Shown: positions 1-13,355 of the stretch, one piece after another
Layout of the letters: the number at the start of each line of letters is the position of its first letter
How positions within the stretch are numbered: the stretch's first letter is position 1
Assembly: GCF_043290135.1 (NCBI RefSeq)
Contig: NC_134702.1
Span: 193,720,491-193,784,490, forward strand
Source of the DNA: Rhipicephalus microplus
Taxonomy: Eukaryota; Arthropoda; Arachnida; Ixodida; Ixodidae
Direction of reading: 5' to 3'
DNA length: 64,000 nt
The notes under the pieces: model-generated
What the model saw: the letters and a program-made list of their open reading frames with translations, nothing else
What the model was told of the DNA's origin: nothing
Databases searched by the model: none
Position numbers and translations under genes: made by a program

Positions 1-1680
1 CTTATCTAGCCGTTTGGCTTGCTGCCTCTTAGCGCGGGCTTAAAAAGTAAATGCTCACCGTTTCTTGCAGAGTAGGGCAGTCCAGTGTTCTTTGTGTTTT
101 CTTGCACTATTTGAATCGCATGTTTTAGCGCCTGTTCACTCTGCCCATCGCAGCCCTTGTTTAATTCAAAACGTAATGTCGCCGGCGTAGGGGCTACGAC
201 TGAGTCTTTCGGTTACTTGTAGCTTGGCTCGCAATCCCACGAGAAGAATGTTGAAAAGCATGGGGGATATGATCAAACCTTGCGGCGTACGGCTGCTGCC
301 CAGCTAAATCACCAAGCAATTCCGAACAAAAACAGGGTCTTACTAATTGTAAGAAAGTCTTCAACGTTGTTCTGAATTCATTAGCTGAGGCTGAGTTCCA
401 GCAGTTTCACCTGAGTGAATCACTCTCATGGCAACGCATCTGCGAGTGTCAACAATACACTATAGCCTACTTGCGCTCATTTCGTCATTTTGTCACAGCA
501 GTACCATTGCTGGTTCGGCGTTGGTATGGCCAATCATTGATCACTGCTCTCGACTCTCTGTCCCATAACTCCTATAACCATTATTTAAATATGATGAAGA
601 CGTGATAAGAACGCCGAAAGGAGAATGCTCATAGACATTGCCTACTACTGCAAGACACTGGAAGGCTCGGTGGCTACAGTGGTGGGTAACAGCAGTATGA
701 CCAAGTCTTAACAAAACAACACCATTAGAAAGTCGCTTGTGTGTTTCGATTAACAGTATTCTTTCTCGTATTGTGCGATTCTCGACACAAAAGCGTCAAC
801 AATTTGGGTCTATTGCTGTCGTACATGGCAAATATGTTTAGAGTTATAGTAAATTTCATTGCATATGAATAGAAGTAGCTAAGAGAAGACTCCCTTTTCC
901 TTCCTTACACATCTTTATAATTTTTACTCATATATAGAAAACACTCGCACGGAAACATGCATACAGGAAAATCAGATTCCTTCCCATAGTCGAAGTGAAT
1001 TTGGAATATGGCCCTAATTTAGTGAAATAAACATTTATCGGTTCAATAAAAGCCCTTGTGATTCCCACTAATCTGGTGCTTCTGTACGGAGCACCATCTG
1101 CCGGCGGCAACAACAGTATCCTACCGTAGCTGATTGGGAAATGGGCTAAAAATAAGGTCTGAGGGCAAATGCTAGTCACTGAAAAAATACCAGTTTCACA
1201 CGACAGCGACCTACTCGAACATTTCGGTAAAATTGTAAAAACGTAGTTTGGAATAGAATCGAACGCTGCCCATGAGACACACATGAGGCCCCACAGTAAT
1301 ATAGTTGATTCTGGGAAGCCACGTGGGCTATAGAACGGCATTGTAATTTGACCATGTTGCTCAAATACGTCTGTGCTGTATGAAGTGGAATTCCTTTTAG
1401 AAGACATAATTTATTTTCAGATGTGACTTTTTTCACCTATTTTCTGTTCAGTTATGGCAGACCAGCTGTTGATGATGACAGACGGTGCTACATGCCCAAG
1501 TTCTCCATTTCTGGTCATCAATCACCTCCCTCTTCTTTCACAACGAAAGCAGCTATGAGATAACAACATGGGTAACGTGTGGTGTCGTATAGTTGTCCGC
1601 CGCCACCGCTGATGTTTGTAACCACTATGGGACGTATTAAGAAAAAAATCCGTAAATAAAAAAACACCAAGGACACATTG
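1..1680. other. no recognised gene
   Basis: I see no gene or repeat that I can name here. The only long frame is on the minus strand at 928-1407 (159 codons, with a Met start). It has scattered hydrophobic stretches but no motif I recognise and no convincing splice sites. It could be chance or an old coding relic. Confidence 0.5.
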
Positions 1681-1741
1681 AGGTTAGAATCGAGTCTCCT
1701 GCGTGCGAGTCCAGTATTCTACCACTGAGCCAAGCCGCTGC
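1681..1741 (-). repeat. tRNA-like SINE head (decayed)
   Basis: Read on the minus strand, this stretch looks like the first half of a tRNA. An A-box-like TGGCTCAGTGGTAGAATAC is followed by a B-box-like GACTCGATTCTAACC at ordinary pol III spacing. The downstream side (lower coordinates) is A-rich at about 1,640-1,665, as expected for a SINE tail. It does not fold into a complete tRNA by eye, so I call it a tRNA-derived SINE fragment and not a tRNA gene. Confidence 0.5.
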
Positions 1742-2912
1742 TTAGAAATTGTTTGCACATTCACCTTCGGCAGGTTTGATGTCGGGAAATGAATCGCGTT
1801 AATACAGTAGTAAAGCGTTTTAGAACAGGAAAAGAACGACCAGGCTTCGTACAATGCAAATAGTGGAACGAGTTGGTCGTCTAATGCTCTAACCCAATAG
1901 AAAAGCTTCTTCTTGATCAACTGGTCTGAAGTGGCATATTTCCACTTCAGGCCTAATTCTTCATTGTCGTCAGCCACTGCATAAAAATTTGCACAAAATT
2001 TCTTGCAAATATGTAGTCAATACCACTCTTCTTCGAAGAATGACGAAAGATAGTACAGTGAATGCCAGCCTAATCGACATAAGTTATTATTATTGATGGC
2101 GTAGTGGGTGCCCAGCAAGCGTGCTTTGAGCCGTTTCCCTAAGATTATTTTAGAAGGACTCTAGAATGGCCCTTCTTCGAGCTTTCGCTGCAGTGGTGCG
2201 CGTTACGTACAGGCCTAGTGTTTCTTTTTTTTTCCCTCATCCACATGATAATGCAAGACTAACAAGCCGAACAGTTTGTACTGCTGCAGACGTCCACTGA
2301 ACACGTTATTTGCGGCGAGATAGGGGTATAGATTGCAGCACAAGTCTCCGCGGAAGTGTCGATAGGTGGTTGGCGGCATGTATACAAATACACGCAGCGG
2401 CGCTTCAGTGCGTGCGGCCTGAGACGATTCGAAGGAAATGCGTTGAGTGCAGCTTACCAGTCATATTTTAGCTCTTTTCTACAAAATCGGCGCACGAAGC
2501 CCATATGTGCAACGTTATCATTAACAGCGAGTAAATCACATTCCGCCTGTCAAATTTTAAATGGCCCTGAATGATTCTGGGCGCCCTTTCTCACTAATCA
2601 GGCTTTTGCTGTGTCAAGTTGTGTTTAAAGTTTGTGTTTCCTCGACTTCACACTGCTGTAGCATGACTTAACTACTTATTTGGGTACACAGAAAAGACAG
2701 AAACAGAGATCCTAGAAAGTCCGCATATCTGTGCGATGAGTTCAGTAGCACCATTCGCCATTCTACGCTAATTCATTTTTTTTTGTAATTCGGTTCACAA
2801 TATTATGTGGGACAGTCTGTAAGTCTAGTTAGGTGAACTTAGATGCTGACAGCGCTTTGCACTACATTGCGTTTACCATGTGTACGCACATGTAGATACC
2901 TAGTGAGAGTTC
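1742..2912. other. no recognised gene
   Basis: AT-rich non-coding DNA with only short frames. Nothing is supported. Confidence 0.5.
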
Positions 2913-2928
2913 TGCACAAAGCTTCCAT

Positions 2929-3165
2929 TGATTGATATGTGGGATTTAACGTCCGAAAACCACCATATGATTAGGAGAGACGCCGTAATGGAGGGCTCCA
3001 GAAATTTCGACCACCTGGGGTTCTTTAACGTGCACCCAAATCGGAGCCCACGGTCCTACAACATTCCTGCCTCCATCGGAAATGCAGCTGCCACAGACGG
3101 GATTCGATCCCGCGACCTGTGGGTTAGTAGCCGAGTACCTTAGCCACTAGACCACCACGGCGGGG
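2929..3165 (-). repeat. Ruka-type tRNA-derived SINE, full length
   Basis: A minus-strand SINE. The tRNA-like head is at the high-coordinate end, with A-box TGGTCTAGTGGCTAAGG and B-box GGATCGAATCCC at 3,100-3,111. The conserved body (motif GGTTCTTTAACGTGCACCCA on the plus strand) follows, and the element ends in a TGATTGAT-like tail at low coordinates. It is flanked by an imperfect 16-bp target duplication at 2,913-2,928 and 3,166-3,181, with two mismatches. The same body recurs at 8.1, 22.6, 24.0, 29.1, 30.5, 30.8 and 39.6 kb. I remember it as the tick Ruka family. Confidence 0.88.
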
Positions 3166-3181
3166 TGCACAAAACTTTCAT

Positions 3182-6100
3182 CTGTGGGTTACGTACATGA
3201 CAGTCTTACAACAAAGGTCTGATTAATTTGTTATACAAGCATGTTTTTTTTCAAACGAAAATGACCACTGCCTTCATTTCATTAGTAAAAATTCCAGATC
3301 AACGCTCCAGACGAAGTAAAAGAGATGATTTTTCCGTAAAATAATCCAATAATAAATGTAAGGTATGCCGTCAGAAATAACTTTGAATGCCTGGGCCCTT
3401 CACAACGTTCTTAAATCTAAGTACGCGATTACGCACGGCAACTCAATTTTAAAGACAGTTTAGAAGGACCCTAAAGGCAACTATTAAGTCGACGTAGATG
3501 GTTGAAGTAGCGTTCCGGAAACCTCGTAGTGTTACTTATGTGCCAAGAAACGGCCTATTTTGAAATAAACTGACATTTTAGTGGTGCGCATTGGGTTACG
3601 CACTTAAAGTTACCCGCCTCAAGAAGCCGGCCAACCGGACCGACTCAAGTCACTGTTGCCGAGCACAACGTTGTCTGTTTTACTGCGCTAGTAGCAGAAG
3701 ATCGAAAACAGTGGGAGCCACAGCAGCGACAACGGCCGTTGATCTATTTCACACCGTTGACTTCGATATTGCAGGCTTTTTTTTTATTTCACTGCGCCCT
3801 GCTAGATGGCACCACCTGTCCAGTGTAACTATGCGAAAATTTAATTTTCGATTCACTCGCGCCATTCCGCGTAGTATAGCGTCCAGCGCTTCTTTTTTCC
3901 ATGAATCTTTAGAGCTTATATACTGACTCTAGAGGAAAAGCTGGGCCGGATAAACTATAACCACCGAAACCCTGACATCTTGGAAAGTCGTCAATGTTGC
4001 CATCACCATACGTTTTGAAAGCGCTACATCTAGACGTTAAAAACACTCAAGGCTTCACAACTGAAATTGTAAAAAAGCGTGTTCACGTATTATAAACGAA
4101 CGTAAGTTGTATAGGGTTATTATGAATGACTTTTTGGGAAGATACAGCGGCTATTTATACAATTTACTGCACGGAATGGAGCATTTGCACGTTTGTTTAG
4201 TAGATGGCACAACACTCCTTGTAATGTTGAGAGCGTGGCGGTGCGGCGTGCGGCGCCGATTTCACCGCCTTGCTTGCGTGCGTCGTCCGTGCTTTCCGTC
4301 GCCATAGCGAAAAACTCGGCTTCATTTGACAGTCTCTTACTGCGACGTAACACAGACCCAAAAAACAGAAAAATTGCAGTGGTTAAGGCTGCATACCGTG
4401 GCGAGGGCAAGTGTACGTCACGCACCCTAGTCACGCGAAAGCCAAGTGTCGTTCCATCATGACGGCACCCGAGAGTCTATAGGTTTTAATGCATGGGCTC
4501 TATGGGGAGATTCCCTCTAGAGTCTTTATAATAGCTCTATAAATTAATCACACAGAAAAGAACAGGCAGCATTTTATTGCGTCTCTTTATGCACGTAACG
4601 TTCTTTATTCAATGTAGCTAGATCGATTACTAGTGATTAATACTTGGCTGTCTGTCTGATGTCATCGGGATCAATTTGAGAATGTACTACTGCGGCGCTT
4701 GTATTCTTGCGCATTTACTTTTATTTCTCCGTAAGAAGGGCACACTTCTTGATAATATTGTCGTTTTAGAAGTTGCCAAAATTGAGCTTTCATGCTATTT
4801 GAATTTAGAGTCCTTATAAGGCCAACTCCGGTGATTTTGTAACGTCGGTGGATCTCAATGAAATTCACCGGGTACGTTCATTCGCACGTTTGTGCCATTC
4901 ATGCCCAATTGCAGGCTTGAGAGTTTCACAGATTCCATTCAAATGAATTTCATAGCTTTCCTCGAACCGCTTACCTCGCTTGCCAGAATTAATGGCAACA
5001 TTGTGTTGGTGACGTTGAGGTTTGCCAGGCGGAAGTGACGAACTGGTGTGCCATGCAGCGTCTGCTTCTTTTCTATGGATTGTGTGGGTTTAGCCGGAGT
5101 TTTCTTGGTTGAGCGTGCGATTTCCTTTTCCGTGTTGGCGTGCGTGCGATAAGCGCCCAGTGGTCTTGCGCTGTGAGCCACACATGACTCGTCATGTATT
5201 CACCATAACAGCATAAGCATTTTAGCCAATTGCCGTGGACAGCGTAGACGGTAGTGCAATCAGGCAGGTTCCAGCAGCGTCTGGCAAATCTTTACGTCAC
5301 GAGTAGAAGCGCACTTGGTTGGGTTTCGGTTTTGGTGTTGCGATTTTTCGGTAATTAAAAAGTATTTTCAACGTTTTTGGCATTTCTGGTATAGGGCGCA
5401 TGAGAAGAGCGTCTAAGGAACATAAAGGCACCATTATCCTGACATAGTCGAAAAATCGCCGGAGTTGTCCTTTAAGTACCGAAGCGTAGTTTACATGATG
5501 ATAATCCTTATATGTAGTGGTACCACGGCCAGATAAACACACCGAAAGATTCTCGCAAATTGATAAGCCACAGTGTGTATTTGTACACCTACCAAGATCA
5601 TGCAGGTGCATGGCGTTGTTTGCGTTTTTTGTGTACAGCCTAGTAGCTAAAACGCTGCATTCACACAACACCTTTAGGTACTCATGTTTGATGGGATACC
5701 TATAGCATTTTACGATGTGCCTAAAGCAGAAAGTGGCACCCAATTTTAAAATAACCTGGTGAATGAAGGGTACTACGACAATAAGCAGCCTTCTATAAAG
5801 TTGCAGTCGCCTATTCCATTAGAATGCATTAGTACCCTAGCAAGAACAAATTATTTCGTACGTCGTTTCATGCATACATACAGGAAGTTCCACTCGCGCT
5901 GGCATATTTGAACAAACTACCTTTTGAGAACGTGCATGACGTACGCGCACATAGAAACACGACGTGGCTAGCAGATGGCGCGTGGAGCAATCCGCACTTG
6001 TGCATTTCAGCCAGTTACCGCTAGCCGGTGATTCCACTCGATCTCGCTGCCGATGCATGACTGTGTTTACTGCACAAAACACGTACAACGCAGTGTCTTA

Positions 6101-8127
6101 TGGTCACTGCGTGAGTGCGTTCGCAATTTTTCCCGAAAAAATAAATTTCAAATGTCATGTCTTGTTACGTTTTTTTAGCAGTATCATACCACATCGCTCA
6201 GTACAGCATGTGAAACGAGAAACTCCTTTTGATCTATCTCCTGGGTGAAAAAGGGTATGACAATGCATGACAGGCACGAATTTAAGTAACGGCAAAATAG
6301 TTTCCCCCATGAAAAGTTCTACCTAGTAGTTGGTAACGAAAGCTACAATTTTTGTCTAACAGGCAGCCAATTGCCCGGTGGCAAGGACAACCCAGAACCG
6401 GAAGGACCAGAACGCTAGAGTAAGTAGCGTCTGCCAAACATAGTCTCGTTTTGACATTGAGGTCACGGTGAATCATTTATGCGGAATTCCTCATTCATAA
6501 ACTATAGCCTAAATTCAGCGTCACTTTCACTAGCAAGAAACGACGCTTGAAGACTTCCCAAGGTTTCCTTGAAAACATGAAGCCTTATTTGTTAGGTTAT
6601 ACCAATTGCTCTCGAGAACAAAATGTGTTCAGGATTTTCTAGCCTTCTATTCCTATAAAAATATGCTGTCGTTTCCCATTGATCTAGTATTGAATGAGGG
6701 CGTTTGTATGTAGTCTTGTACGTTAGTTAGATAATCGCATTTCTACATACTTGTCCTTGTTATTTCACCGCATATTCCCTGCACTGTTTTGTCGAACGGC
6801 TACCATCATGTAACTTCTGCGTTGCGAATCTTTTACAAAAAATTTGCGCACCTTGCACTAAGCCGCGCAAGGCTGGAAACAGCTGAGCTAGTTGACACTC
6901 TGTTGGTCTTAGCTTGACTGGGCACGCTTGTATTAACACCCCAATGTGGAAAGCTCCTGCGTGATAACGTTCTTAAATATGATTTCTGGCTAGGTGTTGA
7001 CAACGTTCGATTAGAAACCAATTGAAAATCCCAACGCAAGGAAGCTTAATTATCATATTTATCTTAATGTAATAATTAGGGTTTCAAGATTCATTTTTCT
7101 AATTTCCACATTTCAGGTGTCGTCTGAATTGAATTGCAAGTTATGTTAACGTAGTCTTCATTACCTAAATAGCTGAATTAGAACAACAAAGCTCAACTCT
7201 TATTAGTCTTGAGTTTAGGTCGGCTCAACTTACCCAGCGATGCATGACTGGACACCATAATCTCAACTCCGCCTACCTGGGACAAGCTATAAGTTGGCTT
7301 CGTGAGCTTACTAATGGAGTTATGCTTACCCAATCAGGCTTGACTATAGTAAGTTTCACTAGACTTGCCTTGACGCGGTTGTGCCGGTGTGGCGATAATT
7401 TGTTGTCTACGTCACAAATCGGACAGATAACTGAAGTATCGGTTATGCTGTAAAGGTTTTTTCTGTGACAAGAACATTGAAATATTTGGCTTACAATTAT
7501 CACGTAAAGAAAAGTTACGGAAACTAGCTTTACAATGAAGTTAACTAGAAAAATGCTCCTTCCTTACACCTTTCGCAGCATCGGCCTACTTCAGCGATTC
7601 TCAAGGAGCAGCCACAACAACTCTCTTGAAGTAGCAATGTTTTCCAGAGCGCTGACCATCATTGAGCATTCATCAAAAAACCAGAGGCAGCACTTTATTC
7701 CAGCCCTCATTTGCTAGGCGGTTCGCACAGCAGATCATCACCGGCGTAAGAAGAAAAACCAGTTGCTCTTTCTGACAGTGTTGCAACGCCAATAAAAACA
7801 ACGCGAAAAGGCTGTTTTTCCTGTTGTTTACAAACAACAAAGTACGATCAATTGTGGCTGCGAGTTGTAAACACTTGTATTCGAATACACAGACATACAA
7901 CATTATCATAAGCTGGTGATCATTGTACAAAAGCGCAAATCGCGCGCCATCAATAATAAATCAATAGTAGTACACCTCTCGGTACAAATTCAGAAAACCC
8001 ATCATTGCGTGAATTTGACATTAAAGCACAGCAACGGCAAAGGTAGGTGAAAGAGCTTCGGCGTTTCGCATGTCTTTATCGTTGCGGGGATTGTCGCCTT
8101 AGCCCTATTGTCAGTTCGATTATAATA
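3182..8127. other. no recognised gene
   Basis: Intergenic or intronic DNA. Open frames at 3,591-3,926 (+), 4,120-4,434 (-) and 5,297-5,743 (-, 148 codons) show no motif I recognise. The 5.3-5.5 kb part has the look of a dispersed repeat, but I find no second copy in this window. Confidence 0.45.
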
Positions 8128-8357
8128 ACATGTGGTGTTTTACGTCCCATAACTATGGTATGATTAGGAGAGACGCAGTAGTGAAGGAATCCAGAAAGCT
8201 TTGCCATCTGGTGTTCTTTAAGTGCATGGACATCGCACAGTATATGGGCCTCTAATATTTCGCCTCCACCGAAATTCAAACTCCGTGGCCAAGATTGAAC
8301 CCTCGATTTTCGGGCTATAGCAGCCGAGCACCTCAGCCACTGATCCACCATAGCAGA
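8128..8357 (-). repeat. decayed Ruka-type SINE
   Basis: This has the same body and tRNA-like head order as the 2,929-3,165 copy (motifs TTTTACGTCCCATAACTATG, GATTAGGAGAGACGC and, at the right, GCCGAGCACCTCAGCCACTG). It has many substitutions and small indels, and I could not find a target duplication. It is an old minus-strand insertion. Confidence 0.75.
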
Positions 8358-10482
8358 CGCAGTTCGATAGGAAGTCTTAATATGTGCTGCGCACGTGGGA
8401 AGGCATAGAATGAGCCTTTTTGAAAAGGGAATGCCGCCTTTGAGATTTCTCAACCGCGAATATGTTTTAGCTACACGAACTTTTCTTGGGCGATATATAG
8501 GAAAACTCTCAATATAAACGGTTATGAGCCGAAAAAATTGCGTAAAACCCACTGCTCACCACTGGTCTCCTCAAAATTGAAGTACGCAGCCGTTAGCCCA
8601 ACAAATAGCTGTAAAGTGACGATGGTGGACCGAAGATCTCGAGTACGTACCATGAGAGAATACTTGTGAACGGGAAAGACAACAGCCTCTTCGAGAAAAT
8701 GCCCGAATCAATAAAAGGCGTACCTGCATGTAGATATATGAGGAGAGTGAATGCTCAGTTTCGGCGCGAGTTTCTGTCTCTGACATTTGGACATCTGAGT
8801 CGTGTCTGCGACTGAATGGCGTTTAACTGGAACCTCTCTGCGCTGAGAATTAGCATCGCCTTGCTGTAGCCAGCAGCGACATACTGAAGCAACCTAATAA
8901 CAAAGTGCATCACCTAGATGAGACAAAGAAAGAACTTGAAAGCAACTAGACTAGTCTCAAGACTCGCCCACTTTCAATGCTTAAAACCTCGCTTGACTTT
9001 CGGCAAGCTTCACCAATTTTTTCTTTATCAACACGTTTATTTTTCCTTTTTTTTAGTGAAGATCGTGCTAATCGTGCTGCTTTACGTGACAGTAATTATG
9101 GGACGTATTCCGTCTTTCTTCCTTTTTTCTTATATTTCAAAAATATTTTAACTTGAAGGAGTTGCCGACTGACTGTGCTTAGTGCTTATTTATACTGAAA
9201 CTAACCAGCACGAAAAAAAGCTGAGCCGTTCAAAAGCAGACAGGAGGTCGTTTGTACCGTGTGCTTCTTTTCTGTGGCGACGCTTTTTCGCACTGCTTAG
9301 CTTCACTTCGGAGTAAGCGCCTGTTGTTTTTGCCATGTTTGTCGTACTCGTGAGCACTGCACGAAATTCAAGAACGCCAATCAACTAATCACTCACCCCT
9401 CCCCTTTTCTTACTTTTTCTCCTGTGATTCATGCCTTTGGACGGCTATGCATGCTAGTTTCCGGGGCCTAGAAGCTAAACGTTTTTTCACATCTGATCAT
9501 GCGTTGCATAGCCGCTACGCAAGCCTTTCAACAACATTTCGAAAAGTCAATTGAGCACGAAAACTTGACACGATCACTCACACACGCACACACCCATGCA
9601 TCAAACACACCTGGTAGTGTGTTTGGTAGAGCATTTTCGAAATGCTCTACCAACTAGCCCAACAACAAGTTCTCTTTTAACAACACTTCGCGTAGCACGG
9701 CAACATATTACAAAACCCAAGGCAAGCACAAGAGAAGTCCATGGACTAGGTAGGCTGGCTGCGGCGTATGGTGTCAATGTTCTTGCGGCTTTTATCACGC
9801 ACTGTGAACGAAACACGATCTGTCATGTGTCAGCTCCAATGGTTCGATGGCCTCTCTCGCGCGCGGCACCCGGTCACCGTGGGCGTGTTCCACGTAAAAG
9901 CATAGCGCAGTCTGAATTGTGCGACCGGTGATATCGTGCACGGATAGTCGTGCGAATGACCCTTAAACGCGTGTACTCTACTGCCAAGAGTACCCTGCTA
10001 GAAATGAACCGCGTTAGCGAAACAGAAAAGGCATTTTAGAATGCACAAAAAATTAGGGTCTTGCTGTAAGCATATACTAGATGTAAATATACGTAAGATG
10101 ACCTTAGTTCAGTTTGGGCGACACAAACATTACGTGCACTGTTGCAAGCAGAACTGTCAGTGACCTGCGAGGCGTTCATCGGGCGCAGTGATTTCGCTCT
10201 GTCACGATGCACGAACATGATTGCGCTGAGCATTATAAATCCTTTCATCTGCTTTATCAGCTGGAGGCTGCATGGGTATGTACCGTACAGCTGTTACACT
10301 TCTTTACGAGACCAAGTTTTTCGAAGAAAATAAAAAGTAATAGTGCTCCTCCCCCCCCTTTCCTAAAAGGAAATGTCACCGGGCTCCTTATGCGTCCACT
10401 TAACACGAATTAAAGTCGCAAGTGATCTCGTTTGAAAGACGTTAGTCTTTCTTGGTTACTTCAACAGATATATTTTGCTTGA
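8358..10482. other. no recognised gene; one short hairpin
   Basis: No gene is recognised. A short hairpin lies at 9,623-9,653: two 14-base arms (TTGGTAGAGCATTT and its complement) around a TCG loop. Its neighbourhood contains a CACACA-type run at about 9,582-9,596. Confidence 0.5.
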
Positions 10483-10756
10483 GATGTAAAAACAGCACAA
10501 AAACGAAGCGACGACAGCGCGCTGAACTCGCAACTAAACTTCATTGGAAGACACACGCACAGATATCATGCAGTCGACCCAGTCACGTGCAAAACCACGT
10601 TTGCTGCGATGCGAAGACGCCTTTGGTTTTGCCTCGTAACCGGGTCGACTCCATGATATATGTGCGTGTGTCTTCCAATGATGTTTAGTTGCGAGTTCAG
10701 CGCGGTGTCGTCTTTTCCTTTGTCCTTGTCTATATATCTTGCGCTGTTTTTACATC
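10483..10756. mobile_element. foldback MITE-like element
   Basis: A 274-bp imperfect palindrome. The arms at 10,483-10,597 and 10,624-10,756 are inverted copies around a loop of about 26 bases. The ends read GATGTAAAAACAGC and its complement. Internal matching blocks include TTGGAAGACACACGCACA and GCAACTAAAC. There is no coding capacity. The terminal inverted repeats and foldback form are those of a non-autonomous DNA transposon. The superfamily is not clear, because no target duplication beyond the inverted ends is evident. Confidence 0.75.
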
Positions 10757-11208
10757 CAAGCATCAACCACCAGCTGGCCTAACTTTCGATGATATTGAGA
10801 GATGTTTAGGTCTAGTAGTTTGTTTTAAAGAATTACTCTATTGTGGCACGCAACGAATAACAGTAAATAGTGTTCATACATAAAAAACAGCAATTTGTCT
10901 TTCTGTTTGTATGTCCATGACCCGAAACGATGAAGCCAACGAGCCCATGTTTAACCCTTTTATCAACGCCCAGCAATCTTTATCTGATGGCTGCGGTGTT
11001 ACTTGTGAACATTTTCAATCAAAAAGAACAATACGCATACCTGAGACGCAACATTATTACGTAAGTATTAGGTGGGGCGTGTCTTTACATTAGAAAATAC
11101 GCTGCACTGATAATGCGATGCCATTCACAAAAAAGCGGGTGTTCCCTACATTTCGTTAAGACGATATGGTGCTGCCACCTACAAGTGACTGCGTTCTGCA
11201 CAAGCTTT
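10757..11208. other. no recognised gene
   Basis: Only short frames without motifs (10,911-11,093, plus strand). Nothing is supported. Confidence 0.5.
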
Positions 11209-11708
11209 TTAGGAACGAAGCTTCTTAAGCCGTGGGTCGTGCGTCCTTAATGTATGTAGTAGTAGTAAGCATACCCACCTATCGTTTTGTCCTGCAAATA
11301 TCCGCTGGATGGTGGTCCTTGTATATGGTGAATATTTCATGAAAAGATGTGAAATGGCGGTACTTGGAGTGTTCACTACATGGGCGGACGGACGGGCGGA
11401 CAGAAGACAGACGGGCAGAGGGACTTAAGGACAGACAGACGCACAAACCGACAGGCGGACAGATGGTCGGATGGACAGACGGACGGACAGATGGATGGAC
11501 GGGGAGACAGACAGACAGACGAACGGATGGATGGACGGTGCTAAGTCAGTCGACACACAGACTTAGCACCGTCAGTCAGACAGACAGAAAAACTGACAGA
11601 CAGGCAAAAAGACAAACAAACGTACGGACGATTCATGGTTTACCAATCAAATCCTCTGAAGCTTCACCCCACTCATCATTCACTCTGTGGATATGCTGTG
11701 ATTTTTTT
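11209..11708 (+). mobile_element. minisatellite-bearing dispersed element, copy A
   Basis: One of five related copies in this window. The left edge is TTAGGAACGAAGCTTCTTAA-like. A segment CGCTGGATGGTGGTCCTT follows, then AAAAGATG, then an internal array of GACG/GGAC/CAGA tetramers (about 11,380-11,625). The right edge is TGTGGATATGCTGTG followed by a T run. The 123-codon frame starting at 11,349 is simply the array read through. Left and right edges are conserved among copies, so the whole unit, array included, behaves as one dispersed element. Confidence 0.7.
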
Positions 11709-12558
11709 CTTACGAAATAACTCTCGGATGGCATTCATATATCACTCAGTGCGTTCAGACAAGACCATCTCAGGACGACATTTGCAGAAAATGTCGCAGG
11801 TACTCGACCAATTTCTTTTATCTCTCAGCTGATGTACCGATTCGTTGCTTTCTTCGTTGCATTCTCGCGTCAGCGTGTTCCGTCTCGAGCCACGATTATT
11901 CGTTGAAGGGCTACAATCACCCAGCTTCTATATACATCTAAAGATATCGCTCGTTTAGTTGGTACAAAATATCTCTGTTCGAAGCCACGTAAGGCCAATC
12001 GCAAGGCATTTCTATTTACGTGCAGTGCACAAACAGAAGTTTGCGAGCGTGTGAACTCGTCAGAAAGGGTGTTCTACATTTCAGCGCGATGACGTGAAAG
12101 CATCGATTTAAATGATATAAATTTTCAATCAGGGCGTTCTCCGATTACATTCTGCTGTCTTGTCGAACAGTTCTTGAGATCTTGCTAGTAAGCACTGGCA
12201 AGCGCTCGTCGCAGAGTTGTCCGAAGTGCGCGTACATGCTCTTTAGCACCAGTAAAAGAGGCGGAATAGTAAGCGAACTCCTCCAAACAGCAGGGACTGA
12301 TTATATATTAAGTTCTTTACTTATTGCCTAATTATTCTTTATCTATCATTAATTGCTTCATCAATAATTTATGGCAGGTCACGAGATAGTATCGTGCATT
12401 TTCTTTGCCTTTTTCATGTTGTCATTGCTTGTTGCCTGTAGGCACTGGCACATACCCACTCTGGGGGATTGGCCATGAAAGCTTTCAGTAGCCTATATGT
12501 GATACACTGATTGCGAGCCAAATACTAAAAGAACAAAGGCCCGAATATTAGGGAATTA
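11709..12558. other. no recognised gene
   Basis: AT-rich non-coding DNA. No motif is seen. Confidence 0.5.
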
Positions 12559-13355
12559 TTAGGGGCGAAGCTCCTTATGGCGTGGCTTGTGCGTCTCTCG
12601 TATTACGTAATCACCAGTGGCACATACCCGAAATAGCGGTCCTTACGATTTTGACCTTCAAGGGGGTTCCAGTGAGAGATTTCTTCTGTGCGTTGTTGAA
12701 CAATAAAAGATAGTGCTCAATGCACATGTTAATGGCTGCTAAGGGGGAATGAGAGACAGGAGCATTCGGCCTTTAGGTAACGCGCACGCTGCGATCGCCA
12801 TTAGCAGCTATTGGCATGTACATTGAGCACAATCTGACAAGAAAGGGTTGCTACGTTATACTCGCTGGGTGTAACCTCCTTGGTTTTAGAAAGGTTTAGC
12901 GAGCATTGGGCCGCATAGCCATGAATACAGTGAACTAGTATTTACCATGAGCTCGAGGTGGTTAAAAGTGGGAAGTAAACCCGAAGCGCAAGCCGTAAGA
13001 AAGTGTGCATGTGCCACCTCCCGTTTAGTCCTTGAAATGTCCGCTGGATGGCGGTGCTTCTATATGGAGAATATATGATGAAAAGATGCGAGATGGTGGT
13101 ACTTGGAGTGCTGAATAGATGGACGAACGGACACACAGACAGATGCATGGATGGACGCATGAACGGATGCCGGCGCGGATGCATGGACCAACGCAGGGAC
13201 GGACGCACGAACAGACGCACGCACGGACGGGTGGATGGACGCATGGACGGTTACACAGACGTACGCAGGAACGGACGGAAGCAAGAACGAATGGATGGAC
13301 GAATGCTTCGCTCCACTCCCCATCATTCACTTCGTGGATATGCTGCCTTTTTTTT
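12559..13355 (+). mobile_element. minisatellite-bearing dispersed element, copy B
   Basis: It starts TTAGGGGCGAAGCTCCTTAT and ends CGTGGATATGCTGCC plus a T run. Inside the left half is an inverted pair, TAGTGCTCAATGCACATG (about 12,710) facing CATGTACATTGAGCAC (about 12,815), with TGGCTGCTAA and its complement further in. The middle carries GGTTTAGCGAGC and GAACTAGTATTTACC. The right third is a GACG/GGAC-type array at about 13,115-13,300. The overlapping proline/serine/arginine-rich frames on both strands are by-products of the array. Confidence 0.75.

Noticed and set aside
3100..3163. True tRNA genes at the SINE heads and at 1.7, 31.1 and 39.0 kb
   Set aside because: A- and B-boxes are present but stems do not close, and the segments sit inside SINE bodies or are strongly decayed.
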